Shown here piece after piece: positions 33,589 to 43,539 of a stretch of DNA of 64,000 bases; position 1 is the stretch's first letter; the number at the start of each line of letters is the position of its first letter. Both the position numbers and the translations under genes were made by a program. The stretch lies in assembly GCA_963931865.1 (NCBI GenBank), contig OZ007511.1, positions 2,471,836 through 2,535,835 of the forward strand. Direction: 5' to 3'. This DNA is from Axinella damicornis. Lineage: Eukaryota > Porifera > Demospongiae > Axinellida > Axinellidae. The notes under the pieces are model-generated. The model was not told the origin of the DNA, made no database searches, and worked only from the letters and a program-made list of their open reading frames with translations.

Positions 33589-36500
33589 GGCCTTCCCATA
33601 GGAGGAGGGGAAGAGGGGGGGGGGGGGGGAGTGGCCTGGGGATGTTCAATCACACAGAAAAGAGGGCACTATATCTCTGCCCCCGTGATTTGACATCCAA
33701 TGGAGCAGTTGATATGAGCACACAACCACATTCCCTCACCTCCCACCACTTGCACCCCCTTCGTAACCACACCCCCTCACACTATCACACCCCTCACACT
33801 ATTATGCAACCACACCCCTCACACTATTATGCAACCACACCCCCTCACTTCCCACACTATCACGCAACCACACCCTCACCTCACAATCACACCCCCTCCC
33901 TCACTCCCACAAGCTGCAACTCACATAACCATACCCCCACACTATCATGCAACCACACCCCTTCACCTCCCATCTCTCACACAACCACTCCTCACCTCCT
34001 ACATTGTACCTCTCACACCCACACCCCCTCACCTCCAACTGTCACATAACCACACCCTCACCTCCAACTGTCACATAACCACACCCTCACCTCCTACATT
34101 GTACCTCTCACACCCACACCCCTTCACCTCCAACTGTCACACCCTCACTTCCCACCACTTGCAGACATAACCACACCCTCTCACATCCACCACTTGTGAT
34201 TGCCACGTAACCATAACCACACCCCCTCCCACTTGGAGTCACATGAATTCACACCCTCATTTCCCACCACTTGCAGTAACACAACGACACCCCCTCCCTC
34301 ACGTTCCACCTGTTGCAACTGTTACGCAACCACACACCCCTCACCTCCCACCACTCGCACCGTCACAGGTCTAGCCACCAGACCCAGCTCCACAAACAGC
34401 ACTGGAGTAGCTCTCGTGTCTTCCACAAAGTCGTGACGCTCCCTCAGGAAAGAAACATCCACAGCTGAGGGAAGAGAATGACAGATACACGTGGACAGAT
34501 GATAGACAGACAGATAGATGCATGAGTCATCTATTGTTGGTACGGTATGTTGTGTGGCCTGCAGTAGGAGCCGAACAGGTGGCAAGCCACACTGCGGAGT
34601 GCGAGCTAGCTACCATCAGGGCTGTAAGAAGCTAATTTAGTTAGGTGAGGCGGAGAGGGCTTTGAGCAATGAAATTGTGGCCGCGTAACGGCACGCACAG
34701 TGCGCCAACCGAGAAGCAGAGCAAGCGCGCGAAGCGCGTTACATGGGGGGGTCTGGGGGGCCTCCCCCAGGAAAATTTTGAATTTTGGACCATCTGAGAT
34801 CGTTTCTGGTGCAATCTTGGGATGAAACTGCAAGATTCAACAACTTGCTAGCCAGACTGAGCATATTATTGGTCCGGCAACCGCCGCACCTGCCGCACCT
34901 ACTCCTACGGCCCTGACCATGATAATCTGTAATGGAGGGAAATGTTTCTTACCCTGATGAAAGATGCTCATCTGAGCTTCAAATTTTTATGTGCTGTTTC
35001 TGCACTTCCGCATTCCAGTAAAGTATATGGAATGGGGCAGGCATCAAGCAACCAATACGATGATGTACATGTAATAGTCCATACATTCTGCAGTGACACT
35101 ATAGTACAGAGAGTGTTGATGGGATATGCTTGCAGCTTAGTTGGCAATAGCCCCGTTCCCAGAACCTCATACGTGCGGGTCTGGGCACGAGACTAAGTCT
35201 GCAAAGCCGTTGCAGTTGCATGCTGGACAGCATGTACCAACTATAAGGCCTGGCTCGGCTGAGTGAATAATTGTCATAAGAACCAATCAGATTCTACCTC
35301 CAAAATGACGTGGAGGTACAAGAATGTTGTACTATAATTATCACCAGACCCGGGTGTGGGTCTGCGTACAAGATTACAGTGACGTACGATTGTCATCGAT
35401 GATTGAGATGTTTATCTCAGGAAAGAAGTTAAGGCTGGAGAAACTGCCACCAATCACAATTCTGTTGTCAGATTCAATATTCACAATGTTTAGCACAACT
35501 CGCTCTGTGCCTTCCAATGCAATGTTGTCATTTTGTAACATGAGTATGGCGTCCATGAATGGTGATGTCAGCCCTGAACCAAATCCCACCGTCTCATTGT
35601 ACACGGGCAAGGCAGACGACCTCACAAGCGGACCAGGGGGAACATCAACTGAGGTGGAAAAATGCATTAGAAGTGATCAATAACTAGAAGTGTCTAGAAG
35701 ACACATGCCCCGCGCTTGCCGGAGTAGATGGCTAACTTGGCATCAGTAACAGTACATACAACGATAATTTTTTTTAATGCACTACAACAAATGGTCACAT
35801 GCTAACTACAGTACAGATCACACGTAAGGTAACAAATTCGCGCGTGTAGCGTGGGGTTTACTCGCGAGTGACAAGTAGTTAACTCGCGAGGACTCGCGTG
35901 TGGTGCCACGAGGACTCGCGAGTAATTATTGCGAGCGAGTGCGCACGAGAATATACATGTACACAGTACTGGATCGCACAAAGAACAAAATAAGCACTTG
36001 TACGTTGTACAAAGACAAAGAAATAAACAAAACTACATCAGTCTGAACTTCCAAGACAGTCTGTTTTCCAGAGGTAGCTGTGCATGAAGACCGATCCAGT
36101 GGAGGCCGAAGAGTAGCAGCGGGGAACTTCGTAACAGCGAGTACAAACGCAAGGAGATCAACAGCAGCAGAACGAACTGGAGAGCGTGGGGCACTGGAGT
36201 GCACGACAGGGGATCCAGTCCTTCACCCTTGCAGTCGCCCATGCTATCCCGTTCTACTGCTCTTGCCTTTTTTATACTTGTTCCTCTTCTGGCACAGTTT
36301 GTCTCCTTTCTCCTGCCTCCATCATCGCGCAGTTACTCCTCATCTTGTTTATCTTCAGTCTCTCGCGACTACATGTATACTGGCTTCTTCGTTCCTTCGG
36401 CACTGTCTACTTCTTTTCCATGACCTGGCTGTAACTTGCACGTGGTTTATCGCGTATACTCATTGAACTCAACCGTGCACTCGAACCTTGAACTCGTGTT

Positions 36501-39500
36501 ACACGCGAGGGCGGAGCTTGTCACTCGCGAGTGAAAACTGCGGGGGGAGCGAGTACTCGCGTGTGCGCGCCTGCTAACTCGCGAGTCAAACGCTCGCGAG
36601 TGTTACCTTACATGTGATCTGTACTGTAGCACGTGTGATTTTGAAAGGGGTGGAGCCATGAAACCGATAATAGAAAGTAGCTGAAAAGAACCGCCTTGAA
36701 GAAATGTCCCAGTATATATGATTGCTCATGTATCATTATAGACATTGTTTAGCGTTGAGTATGACATGTTTAAATGCCTTATAGGTAGCTAACCTGCTTA
36801 GAGATATTTTTGCTGACAGACACACACACACACAGACAGACAAACAGACAGACGGACAGCCACAAAGGAATTGCTTTACCTCTCCTGCGCTAATTTTCTG
36901 TCACTCAGGAGTGAGAGAAAATTGAGCAGAGGAAAACAACTTGCAATGGTGAGCAGAGAAGGACAAGTTCAGGCCTGAAACGTTTGAAGGTAAATTGTAG
37001 CAAGGAGAGGATTTTACTCTGGCCAAAGTGCAGTTTACCCGGAAGGGCGTGTTAGAGATGCATGTGTGCATATGCTGAACAGCACTGCTACAGTCTACAG
37101 AGAGTTGGGCTGTTTGGGAGTGAAGTGGTCAATGGCATCCAAAGCTAAAACCTTCTGGGTCCAGACCCTCACTATATATAGCTACAGATGAGGGGACCCC
37201 TCGCAACTGTGAGGTGGGTGGGTCCAGACCCTCATTAGCTACAGATGAGGGGACCCCTCGCAACTGTGAGGTGGGTGGGTCCAGACCCTCACTAGCTACA
37301 GACGAGGCGACCCTTCACAACTGTGAGATGGGTGGGCCCAGACTCTCATTAGCTGTGATTGAGGTTACCCCTCAGCAAGAGCGCATGATGATGTCATTGT
37401 TAACAATGATGTCATCATGCGCTCTTACAACAGCAGACAAACGTGCACACCAACATTAGCAAACTCACCTTTACTGACCAGGATTTCAAAGCTTCTGGCA
37501 ACAAAAGTACTCTTCAGAACTTCAACTTGTACTTGACCTTCAGCCTCCCCAAAAGTGCGGGCGTTCTCTCTAAACCCCACGATCACCACTGCATGAGGAA
37601 ATAATACATACCAGTCCCTCCCACCATCTCGCCTTGGGGGGTATCAGCCCCGCCCACCACTATCTCTGGTAGGTAGGTACCAGCCCCTCCCCCACCACGT
37701 CTTGTGGTATCACCCTCCCCAACTACTACAGCTATCCATGATCAGCCCCTCCCACTACCACTCCTTTTGTACACGTGGGATGGAGGAGCATCAAGATGCA
37801 TTAGGCCAGGTGATTGTACAGCAGTTGATATCTGATCTCAATTCAGCTGGCTCACCGTCGTCATCAGTGATGCTGATCTGAGCTGTTCCAAAGAGCCCCG
37901 ACCCCCCTATGACCACGCTTGGGTCAGAAGAACTCAAACTGATTGAGAATTCCTCCACAGTTTCCAGAGCAACGTTGTCATTGGTGATGGCGATGTTGAC
38001 AGTGGCGGGAAGGGCGGTCACAGTTTGGTTGATGACAGCAGGGCCAGATACTGTAACAGTCGTCGGCTGCATCACGGAACCTGGACATGACAAACATATG
38101 GAGGGAACCTGGGCATGACAATTTAAACATGGAGGGAACCTGGGCATGGCAAACATGGAGGGTACCTGGGCATGACAAACATGGAGGGAACCTGGGCATG
38201 GCAAACATGGAGGGAACCTGGACATGGCAAACATGGAGGGAACCTGGACATGACAAACATGGAGGGAACCTGGACATGGCAAACATGGAGGGAACCTGGA
38301 CATGACAAACATGGAGGGAACCTGGGCATGGCAAACATGGAGGGAACCTGGGCATGGCAAACATGGAGGGAACCTGGGCATGACAAACATGGAGGGAACC
38401 TGGGCATGGCAAACATGGAGGGAACCTGGACATGACAAACATGGAGGGAACCTGGGCATGACAAACATGGAGGGAACCTGGGCATGACAAACATGGAGGG
38501 AACCTGGGCATGACAAACATGGAGGGAACCTGGGCATGGCAAACATGGAGGGAACCTGGGCATGACAGACATGGAGGGAACCTGGGCATGACAAACATGG
38601 AGGGAACCTGGGCATGGCAAACATGGAGGGAACCTGGACATGGCAAACATGGAGGGAACCTGGGCATGGCAAACATGGAGGGAACCTGGGCATGACAGAC
38701 ATGGAGGGAACCTGGGCATGACAAACATGGAGGGAACCTGGACATGGCAAACATGGAGGGAACGACCCCAGCATGACCCCAGACCGGCACGCGATACTAA
38801 AAGCGTTCCATGCTGGGGTTGGTTGGGTCTGGGACCGAGACTACCCAGCACATACACACAAGTGGAGGTAAGCAACTGATGTCTGTCTGTATAGAAGTTG
38901 CTAAACGTCCAGTTAGAAAGAGGTTTTTTGACCCTTAGACATGACTACGCGGCATGGACCCATGACACCGGAAGTCAAATGGTAGTTTCCATACTTCCAG
39001 CTATTTCTAAGAAATAGCAGTACAGTCAACGTCACCTTCATAGCCGGGTAGGGTAGGGAGACGTAGGGTAGGGATATGTGAGGTAGGGGTACACAGACCA
39101 AGGACATGCAAGCAGATATATATGACCCCAATGTTCATGTATACGTGTTTGTTCGATGTCATCCTGAGGTATCAGTGAGAATCCCAGAGACAAAGAGAGC
39201 AGGGTATGTGTTCTTTCAACAACTCTAGTTTTAGCAGGTTGCATCAGAAGTTGACACCGCCGGGCAGGGAGCAGGACAGTGTCCAGATACCGTCAATTTT
39301 ACAATGAACATCGTTTGTGTCAAAATGATTCATGCTGAAACTTCCTGTGAATTAAAGCAATGCAATTGCTGTGCTTGCCATACACCAACTCAGTTCAGCA
39401 ATTGACTTGGCCAAACGTCACATTAGTTTCCTTATTTGTTAACTCGTTTCCCTTTGCATTCGCTATGAAATCAATTTCGTGTGTTAAATTTCATGTTTTG

Positions 39501-39923
39501 TGGCATTCACGAAAATTCTGCAGCCAACCATGAGGTTAGCCAACTTCAGCTGCAGCGGTAGCGCGTGCAATAATAACGTCCCTGCATGGTGAAAGCCAGC
39601 CCTTTCACAATTACAATGAAGCATTTCCACCAATCATGCAATTACAGAAACTTCAAATTAACATTCATTCATGGGATATTCAATTTGTTTTAGCCTATGC
39701 AACGGCCACAGCGCATGATGACATAATATTGATGATGTCATCAGTGCCTCATTACTCATCTACACTGACTGTTACACCGTAAACGAAAGCTGTACGTACC
39801 TCCATTGACTTGTATAGTGGTGCCGGGAGGAAGTGCAGCAGAACTGTTGATGGTTACCGTGACAACACCATCATCCTCACTGAAACTGTAGCTGGCAAAC
39901 TCAAATCCAACTACTGTACCAGG

Positions 39924-39991
<68 letters not shown>

Positions 39992-42125
39992 ATGTGTGTA
40001 TATGTGTGCGTGTGTATGTGTGTGCATGTGTGTGTGCATGTGTGTGTATGTGTGTGCATGTGTGTGTGCATGTGTGTGTATGTGTGTGCATGCGTGTGTG
40101 CATGTGTGTGTGCGTGTGTATATGTGTGCGTGTGTATGTGTGTGCATGTGTGTGTGCATGTGTGTGTATGTGTGTGTATGTGTGTGTGAAGTGAGTGCAA
40201 AACCAGCCACCATAAATCAATTACCAACTGGCTTCTGGTTGCTTTGAACAAGCCCTCTGTTTTTTCAATGAACATAGTGACAGCTGTTAGCTGGCGTAAA
40301 TTCCAACCACCGCACAAGAAGGCCAGGTGGTGGGCTTATTGTAGTCCCAGAGATAAGGTTATCACATCAGGCTGATACTCCCTCTAAAGGTCTCTCCACT
40401 GTAACCATAGCAGTGGAATACTTTCTGCAGGGCTGATACTGAATTTCATCAGCTTGCTGATGAGGGGAACCCAATAATTCTTCCCATGACAGACATGCAG
40501 AGCCAGTACAGTCGATTGCAGTTGCGTTTGAACATTGCGCATTGCGTGACCACTTGCGGCAAGAATTTCTGTGGGTGTAGCTTCACGGAAATGGCACGGC
40601 CTGAAATACACAAGAGTCTGGAGCCATGCAGACACTTTGCGTGAGTGTCATATTTGCAGAACACAGTTTCCGTGATAATCCACACAATACGCAGTGTTCA
40701 AACACAACTGCAATCGACTGTACCATTATCACTGGAATGGCAAACACTCGCAGATCACATGACCAGTGCATACAGGAACACTCGAAGATCACATGACCAG
40801 AGCATACAGGAGCAATAATAACATCATTGTACAAGTGATGTGAGCTTGAATTAACTCTAAAGGCCCTATAAGTGGGGCTGCCCTCAAGCAGATTAATTAG
40901 CCAAGTAGTGATGGATTCTCTAGCTTTGATCCTAGGCTCTCCTCCAATGTCAGCCGACTAGGGAGAGCTGCAGGTAACACCACATAACATTGCACACCGC
41001 CTCATGGATGAGCTGTTTTAGACCAATGACGTTTAACAAAGCTACGTAGCTATATATGAACATCGCTAGCGCTATATATGAACATCGATTGATATTTAAT
41101 GGAAAACCACAAGCAGCATACTGGGCACCAGACTGTCTTTGAACTGAACATAATTATCTCTCTATAGCCTTGAAGTCATTGGTAGAATAATATTAAATAC
41201 TTTTCGCAGGCGGCTACCAGGAGTGCGGTTGCCCCTCAAAGTCATTGGTAGAATAATATTGTGGTAAATACTTTCGCAGCGTAAATGAAGAAAATATGCA
41301 GCCAATGTTGACTTTACCTGAGCATTGGAACTGGTCATCTGGGACTTCTCCCATTGGGCACTCGGTAGCACACGCTCCATTCATGTCATAGAAGTTGCAG
41401 CAGTCCTCAGAACGTGGAGAGAAGCAAGTTCCAGTGCCTATACACAGAGTCGAGCATGCTGTGTGTGTGTGTGTGTGTGGGTGTGGGTGTATGTGTGTGC
41501 GTGTGTGTGTGCGTGCGTGCGTGTGTGTACAGTGTGTGTGTTTGTTTAGTTGTGCGTGTAAGTGGTATTGGGGGTTCAAGTTTGCAGTGTAGCTATTTGC
41601 ACACTCACGACGACAGTGAGTCGTTTCGTCCACGTCAACCGACGGTATCTGCTGGGGCTCGACGCAGATTGAACAGTCCCTTCTCAGCATGGTGGAGAGG
41701 TTGCCCACTGGGGATTCGGTGATGAGAAAGTCCGTGCTGCCCGCCACGGAAGCTGTCCAGGCGCCCGTCATACGGCAGTCGAAGTGAAACTGTGCAATTT
41801 GCCATGCGGCGTTATTATTATTGCACGCGCTACCGCTGCAGCTGAAGTTGGCTATCAATGACACCAAGCGGTAACGTCCTTGCGTCCGTCCTGCGGCGAG
41901 ACACACGATGTTGCTCTCGAACAACTGCACAATTGGTCGAGGAGGATTGTCACCTGCTTGGGCGGTATAGCTCTGGGAGATAAGTCCAGTCGTACTGCCT
42001 GCTGAAGTGCTGCCTAGTTCTTGGGTCTGTATCACTGGACATTCTTGATCTTGGGTCCTGGCGCCTGGGATAAGGGATAGAACCCCAAGTGCACAGAGGC
42101 TCAGCAGCAGCCGTATGGTCGACAT
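23855..42125 (-). CDS. AF-A: sponge aggregation factor-like core protein (signal peptide, 6 Calx-beta, VWD, ITIH-C/Wreath-like)
   Basis: Sponge aggregation factors are secreted Ca-dependent proteoglycans for cell adhesion; their core proteins carry Calx-beta repeats, often a VWD, and a C-terminal Wreath domain. Eighteen exons join without frame breaks: 41609-42125, 41318-41458, 39800-39925, 37856-38080, 37469-37588, 35388-35648, 34345-34464, 33252-33482, 32749-32886, 30684-30899, 30047-30184, 28403-28603, 27864-28025, 27468-27692, 25726-26286, 24831-25334, 24253-24389, 23855-24034. The sum is 4203 nt, 1400 aa plus stop TAG. The start at 42125 gives the signal peptide MSTIRLLLSLCALGVLSLIP; an upstream in-frame ATG at 42170 would bury it. 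All introns are phase 1 except the last (phase 0). Domains by residue: cysteine-rich N-terminus 1-219, Calx-beta 220-940 (six), VWD 941-1127, C-terminal module 1128-1400. Confidence 0.85.
24120..24165. repeat. Long poly-G tract
   Basis: A run of over 25 G just outside the last AF-A exon. Similar G or C runs occur at 19549-19574, 23410-23428, 24409-24425, 28084-28107, 33548-33587, 52854-52885 and 62123-62140. Confidence 0.85.
25726..26286 (-). other. AF-A von Willebrand factor D domain (exon 15)
   Basis: A single 561-nt exon. It has an N-terminal cysteine and aromatic region (FEAAIMYPFNQTCEHHLVTSC), beta-rich core, and CGLCGNTSG near residue 1077, the hallmark of VWD. Such domains mediate disulfide-linked multimerisation of secreted proteins. 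AF-B lacks it. Confidence 0.85.
26436..26760. mobile_element. hAT-like MITE, 325 bp
   Basis: Ends CAGTGGCGTATCTA and TAGATACGCCACTG are inverted. The 8-bp flanks CGCAAAGG (26428-26435) and CGCAAGGG (26761-26768) are a target duplication with one mismatch, as for hAT elements. It lies in AF-A intron 14. Confidence 0.85.
26881..27291. mobile_element. Long-TIR MITE, 411 bp
   Basis: Two arms of over 150 bp begin AAGGTTATGGGATACTCG and end CGAGTACCCCGTAGCCTT. The arms share GCTTCCGTCATGTCCTGCAC / GTGCAGGACATGACGGAAGC. It would fold into a long hairpin in AF-A pre-mRNA (intron 14). Confidence 0.85.
27468..28025 (-). other. AF-A Calx-beta repeat 6 (exons 13-14)
   Basis: First half LVLSVQKTPEIPENVGTTPV, second half PGVDYGRINQTLDI, IEDDSVAEEMECLMVVFQ ending CCIVDDD. 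Confidence 0.8.
27810..27843. mobile_element. Minimal MULE-like foldback, 34 bp
   Basis: AAGCCTCGTTCCCAGG mirrored by CCTGGGAATGAGGCTA. Flanks GTCCAAGAG and GTCAAAGGG match at 7 of 9 positions. It ends 20 bases beyond the exon 13 donor. Confidence 0.6.
28708..29165. repeat. Interspersed element with TATATCGGG/ATATACGG ends, copy 1
   Basis: Reverse-complement match to about 46590-47020 (GATGGACTTCCAGCCTGACT, GTGGACGGAGAGGTTCAAGA, AGAACGGCAAGTACA). A more decayed third copy lies in 57140-57420. It sits in AF-A intron 12 (actually between exons 12 and 11). Confidence 0.75.
29685..30012. repeat. ~25-bp minisatellite, about 13 copies
   Basis: Imperfect units of CATCCAATGTGTGTGATGAT with GTCAT. 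It lies between exons 12 and 11 of AF-A. Confidence 0.9.
30184..30660 (-). repeat. 33-bp array copying the AF-A exon 11 acceptor and exon start
   Basis: About 13 units read on the minus strand as CTCTCCAG-CTCCTCCCG-TGTTGTTTACGTTCC. The true exon 11 junction reads CCCTCCAG-CCCCTCCCACTCCTCCCGC-TGTTGTTTACGTTCC. Each unit therefore holds a polypyrimidine tract, AG and ~25 bases of exon. A decoy acceptor would use a frame that stops at 30208, before real exon 11. Confidence 0.9.
30684..32886 (-). other. AF-A Calx-beta repeat 4 (exons 9-10)
   Basis: First half VGFQQGAYTVSESDGAVEV and EDGTAQ joined to AGADYMGG, the classic Calx-beta DGTA-x-x-G-x-DY turn. Second half IPDPDMEGNETFSINLI ending ATITITDS. 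The exon 9 acceptor ends a CCCT-type tract. Confidence 0.85.
31665..32063. mobile_element. MULE-like foldback element, 399 bp
   Basis: Arms of about 86 bp from TAGCCTCGTTCCCAGTCCCA to TGGGACTGGGAACGAGGCTA, nearly perfect. The exact 9-bp duplication CATGCAGTA flanks it (31656-31664 and 32064-32072). It lies in AF-A intron 9. Confidence 0.95.
32887..33011 (-). repeat. GGGA/CCCT tract ending at the exon 9 acceptor
   Basis: On the minus strand CCCT-rich sequence runs into CCCTCCAG, the acceptor of exon 9. Confidence 0.9.
33252..34464 (-). other. AF-A Calx-beta repeat 3 (exons 7-8)
   Basis: First half VSFLRERHDFVEDTRATPVL, second half FQIVDDDIGLEDEEVIFV ending VAVLDNE. The exon 8 acceptor is a tandem CAGAAG site (either AG keeps frame). 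Confidence 0.8.
33720..34344 (-). repeat. Degenerate array copying the AF-A exon 7 donor
   Basis: Irregular ACCCCCTCACCTCCCACCAC-type units fill the intron after exon 7. On the minus strand the best copies read AAGTGGTGGGAG-GTGAGGG (33735-33760), close to the true exon 7 end CGAGTGGTGGGAG|GTGAGGG. Several units keep GGAG|GTGAGG, a good 5' splice site. Confidence 0.75.
34617..34915. mobile_element. CAGGGCYGTA element, copy 2
   Basis: Ends CAGGGCTGTAAGAAG and CTCCTACGGCCCTG are inverted, flanked by the 5-bp duplication ACCAT. The interior is related to 21561-21826. Non-coding, hAT-like ends but not classified. Confidence 0.75.
35148..35195. mobile_element. MULE-like foldback, 48 bp
   Basis: TAGCCCCGTTCCCAGA to TCTGGGCACGAGACTA. 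Flanks AGTTGGCAA and AGTCTGCAA match at 7 of 9 positions. Confidence 0.65.
35825..36620. repeat. Inverted repeat with CGCGAGT-rich arms
   Basis: GATCACACGTAAGGTAACA at 35817 is mirrored by TGTTACCTTACATGTGATC at 36600. Both arms repeat CTCGCGAGT motifs. The ~800-bp element lies in AF-A intron 5 and its interior ORFs have no recognisable domain. Confidence 0.7.
37160..37370. repeat. ~58-bp tandem repeat, three to four copies
   Basis: Units contain GGTCCAGACCCTCACTAGCT, ACAGATGAGGGGACCCCTCG and CAACTGTGAGGTGGGT. AF-A intron 5. Confidence 0.9.
37378..37427. repeat. Perfect palindrome AAGAGCGCATGATGATGTCA
   Basis: A near-perfect 50-bp palindrome centred on GTTAAC. Same family as 3596-3661. Confidence 0.85.
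38081..38765 (-). repeat. 26-bp array copying the AF-A exon 4 acceptor
   Basis: About 26 near-identical units. On the minus strand each reads CATGTTTGYCATGCCCAG-GTTCCCTC. The real junction reads ATGTTTGTCATGTCCAG|GTTCCGTG. So every unit contains about 18 bases of intron, the AG and the first five exon bases. Long open frames through it (up to 327 codons) are periodic artefacts. Confidence 0.95.
39535..39585 (+). pseudogene. Inverted fragment of AF exon 1 inside AF-A intron 3
   Basis: TAGCCAACTTCAGCTGCAGC followed by GGTAGCGCGTGCAATAATAA on the plus strand matches about 45 coding bases of AF-A exon 1 (sense on minus, near 41815-41860), which encode NFSCSGSACNNN. After GCATGG it diverges and meets a stop. 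It is either an inverted duplication or a relic of another AF gene. Confidence 0.75.
39926..40190 (-). repeat. GT/CA microsatellite at the exon 3 acceptor
   Basis: On the minus strand pure and interrupted CA repeats run into ACACACAG, the acceptor of exon 3. Confidence 0.95.
40507..40722. mobile_element. Tc1/mariner-type MITE, copy 2
   Basis: Same termini and interior as 17305-17522, in opposite orientation, 216 bp. Ends TACAGTCGATTGCAGTTGCG and CAACTGCAATCGACTGTA. AF-A intron 2. Confidence 0.9.
41318..42125 (-). other. AF-A exons 1-2: signal peptide and cysteine-rich N-terminal region
   Basis: Exon 1 gives the signal peptide followed by TQDQECPVIQTQELG and a region with paired cysteines (FSCSGSACNNN, FHFDCRMTGAW, RRDCSICVEP). 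Exon 2 gives CIGTGTCFSPRSEDCCNFYD and ACATECPMGEVPDDQFQC. Twelve or more cysteines suggest a disulfide-bonded extracellular domain that I cannot name. The acceptor of exon 2 follows a CA repeat. Confidence 0.75.
41459..41545 (-). repeat. GT/CA microsatellite at the exon 2 acceptor
   Basis: Minus-strand CA repeat ending ACACACAG directly at exon 2 (first base 41458). Confidence 0.9.
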
Positions 42126-43539
42126 TTTCAGCGCCAGGCTGCGGCTAGTAGCAGAGCCATGCACATGCAAGTATTAAATATTACAACATTATGTGTTCAG
42201 TGTAGCCCCACCCGTGCCCCACCACAATAATTGCTCTGCTTCCGGTGTCATAAAATTTTGGGGACCCTGTGAAAAATGGGGACGCCAGGTCCCCATAAAA
42301 TGGGGACCCCTCACCAGTTTCGTTTTACGCCTCACAGCTCTGTGTAGGATGGGTTTTTTTATACATCTCTGCATGCATGAGCATTAGTCCATGTAGCTAT
42401 ATGGAATGTCATCATCATATCAGTCAAAACCTTCACTCGCGATGATTGCTACGTACCCTAGCTAGCTAATATCAATGCAAGCCCTCCGACAAAGAGCCAA
42501 ATTTTTCTGTGCAAAGGTTACTGCTCTCTTCTATGTTGGGAGATCATGAACATAGCTAATAATAACCACTCGATCACTCATTGGGCCTCCTCACTGTCTT
42601 GCAGGCTAGTTAGTGGACTATATGCTCAATTCTGACTCAGTAGCTACCTACAGATCTCTCTCACTATGACCATTCTAGCAATTGGGAGAGGGATCGAAGT
42701 TCCGACCAGCTTGTTATTGAAAATCTTCATCAAAGATAACGTTGATCATGAGCTATTATTGTCCATAATTATAGCTAGCTAACATGTTACCATTTTCTAT
42801 TGACAAAAACTGAATTTGCTGTAGCTATTACAATAACTGCATGGTTAGTGATTAACTGTTATGAGAGGCCTCGCATAGGTCTGAATTCCAACCTTGGTTC
42901 CCCATTTTCCCACTGTTAACCATCTGTCATAGAGGGGGTCCCCATTGATCTCCAGGAAAATGGGGACCCGGGTCCCCATTTTGGGGGCAGGTCATTTCTT
43001 CTTGGGGGGGACTGGCTCCCAGGAGCTAGTGAGAGAGAGTGCCTGGGAACGATCGAGGCTGTGAGTGACTGCAGGCCGGCACGCATAGCGAGGAGTCACT
43101 CATTCCGGAGTTCCGATTTAGCCATGCCGGTGTCATGGGAAAATAGGGACAGCTATTAGCTATACAGTCAATGGCTGGATGAATGAGCACAATGCACCAA
43201 AAAGGATATGTTTGACAGCAAGTTATAGTTCACCTGAAACAGGAGCAGGTGGTCTCATCATGGTATTCATCAGTCATGTTCATGAATAAGCCCGTACAGT
43301 CAAGTGGCAAGTAGTACACAAAGTTTAATACTTAGCTCTAACTACTTCCTTCAACACTTGTACCTCAATTATTGCTTGCTATGCCCACATGAAAGTGAGA
43401 GTGCAGGAGACTACACTGTTATAGTTAGTTTGCTTAATCACATGATTATCAGGGTACATTTCTATTTAGCATATGCTAGCGCTTAATTTATGTCCTATAT
43501 AATTATATAATATTATATATGTGCCCAGTATTGCATTTT

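Larger units (their letters stand above)
35388..37588 (-). other. AF-A Calx-beta repeat 2 (exons 5-6)
   Basis: First half VGFRENARTFGEAEGQVQVEV, second half LQNDNIALEGTERVVLNI ending INISIIDDN. Same split position and phase as the other repeats. Confidence 0.8.
37856..39925 (-). other. AF-A Calx-beta repeat 1 (exons 3-4)
   Basis: First half GFEFASYSFSEDDGVVTVTI, second half NDNVALETVEEFSISLSS and ending ISITDDDG. The acidic DN-x-ALE and DDDG motifs are those that bind calcium in Calx-beta domains. The exon 3 acceptor ends a long CA repeat; the exon 4 acceptor is preceded by the 26-bp junction-bearing array. Confidence 0.85.

Noticed and set aside
37791..38774. 327-codon minus-strand open frame rich in His-Val-Cys-His-Ala-Gln
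   Set aside because: It is translation of the 26-bp array plus real exon 4; the array part is intron, has the same openness in other frames, and exon 4 starts at its acceptor.
39810..40317. Cys-Val or His-Thr repeat proteins
   Set aside because: Translations of the GT/CA microsatellite next to exon 3.
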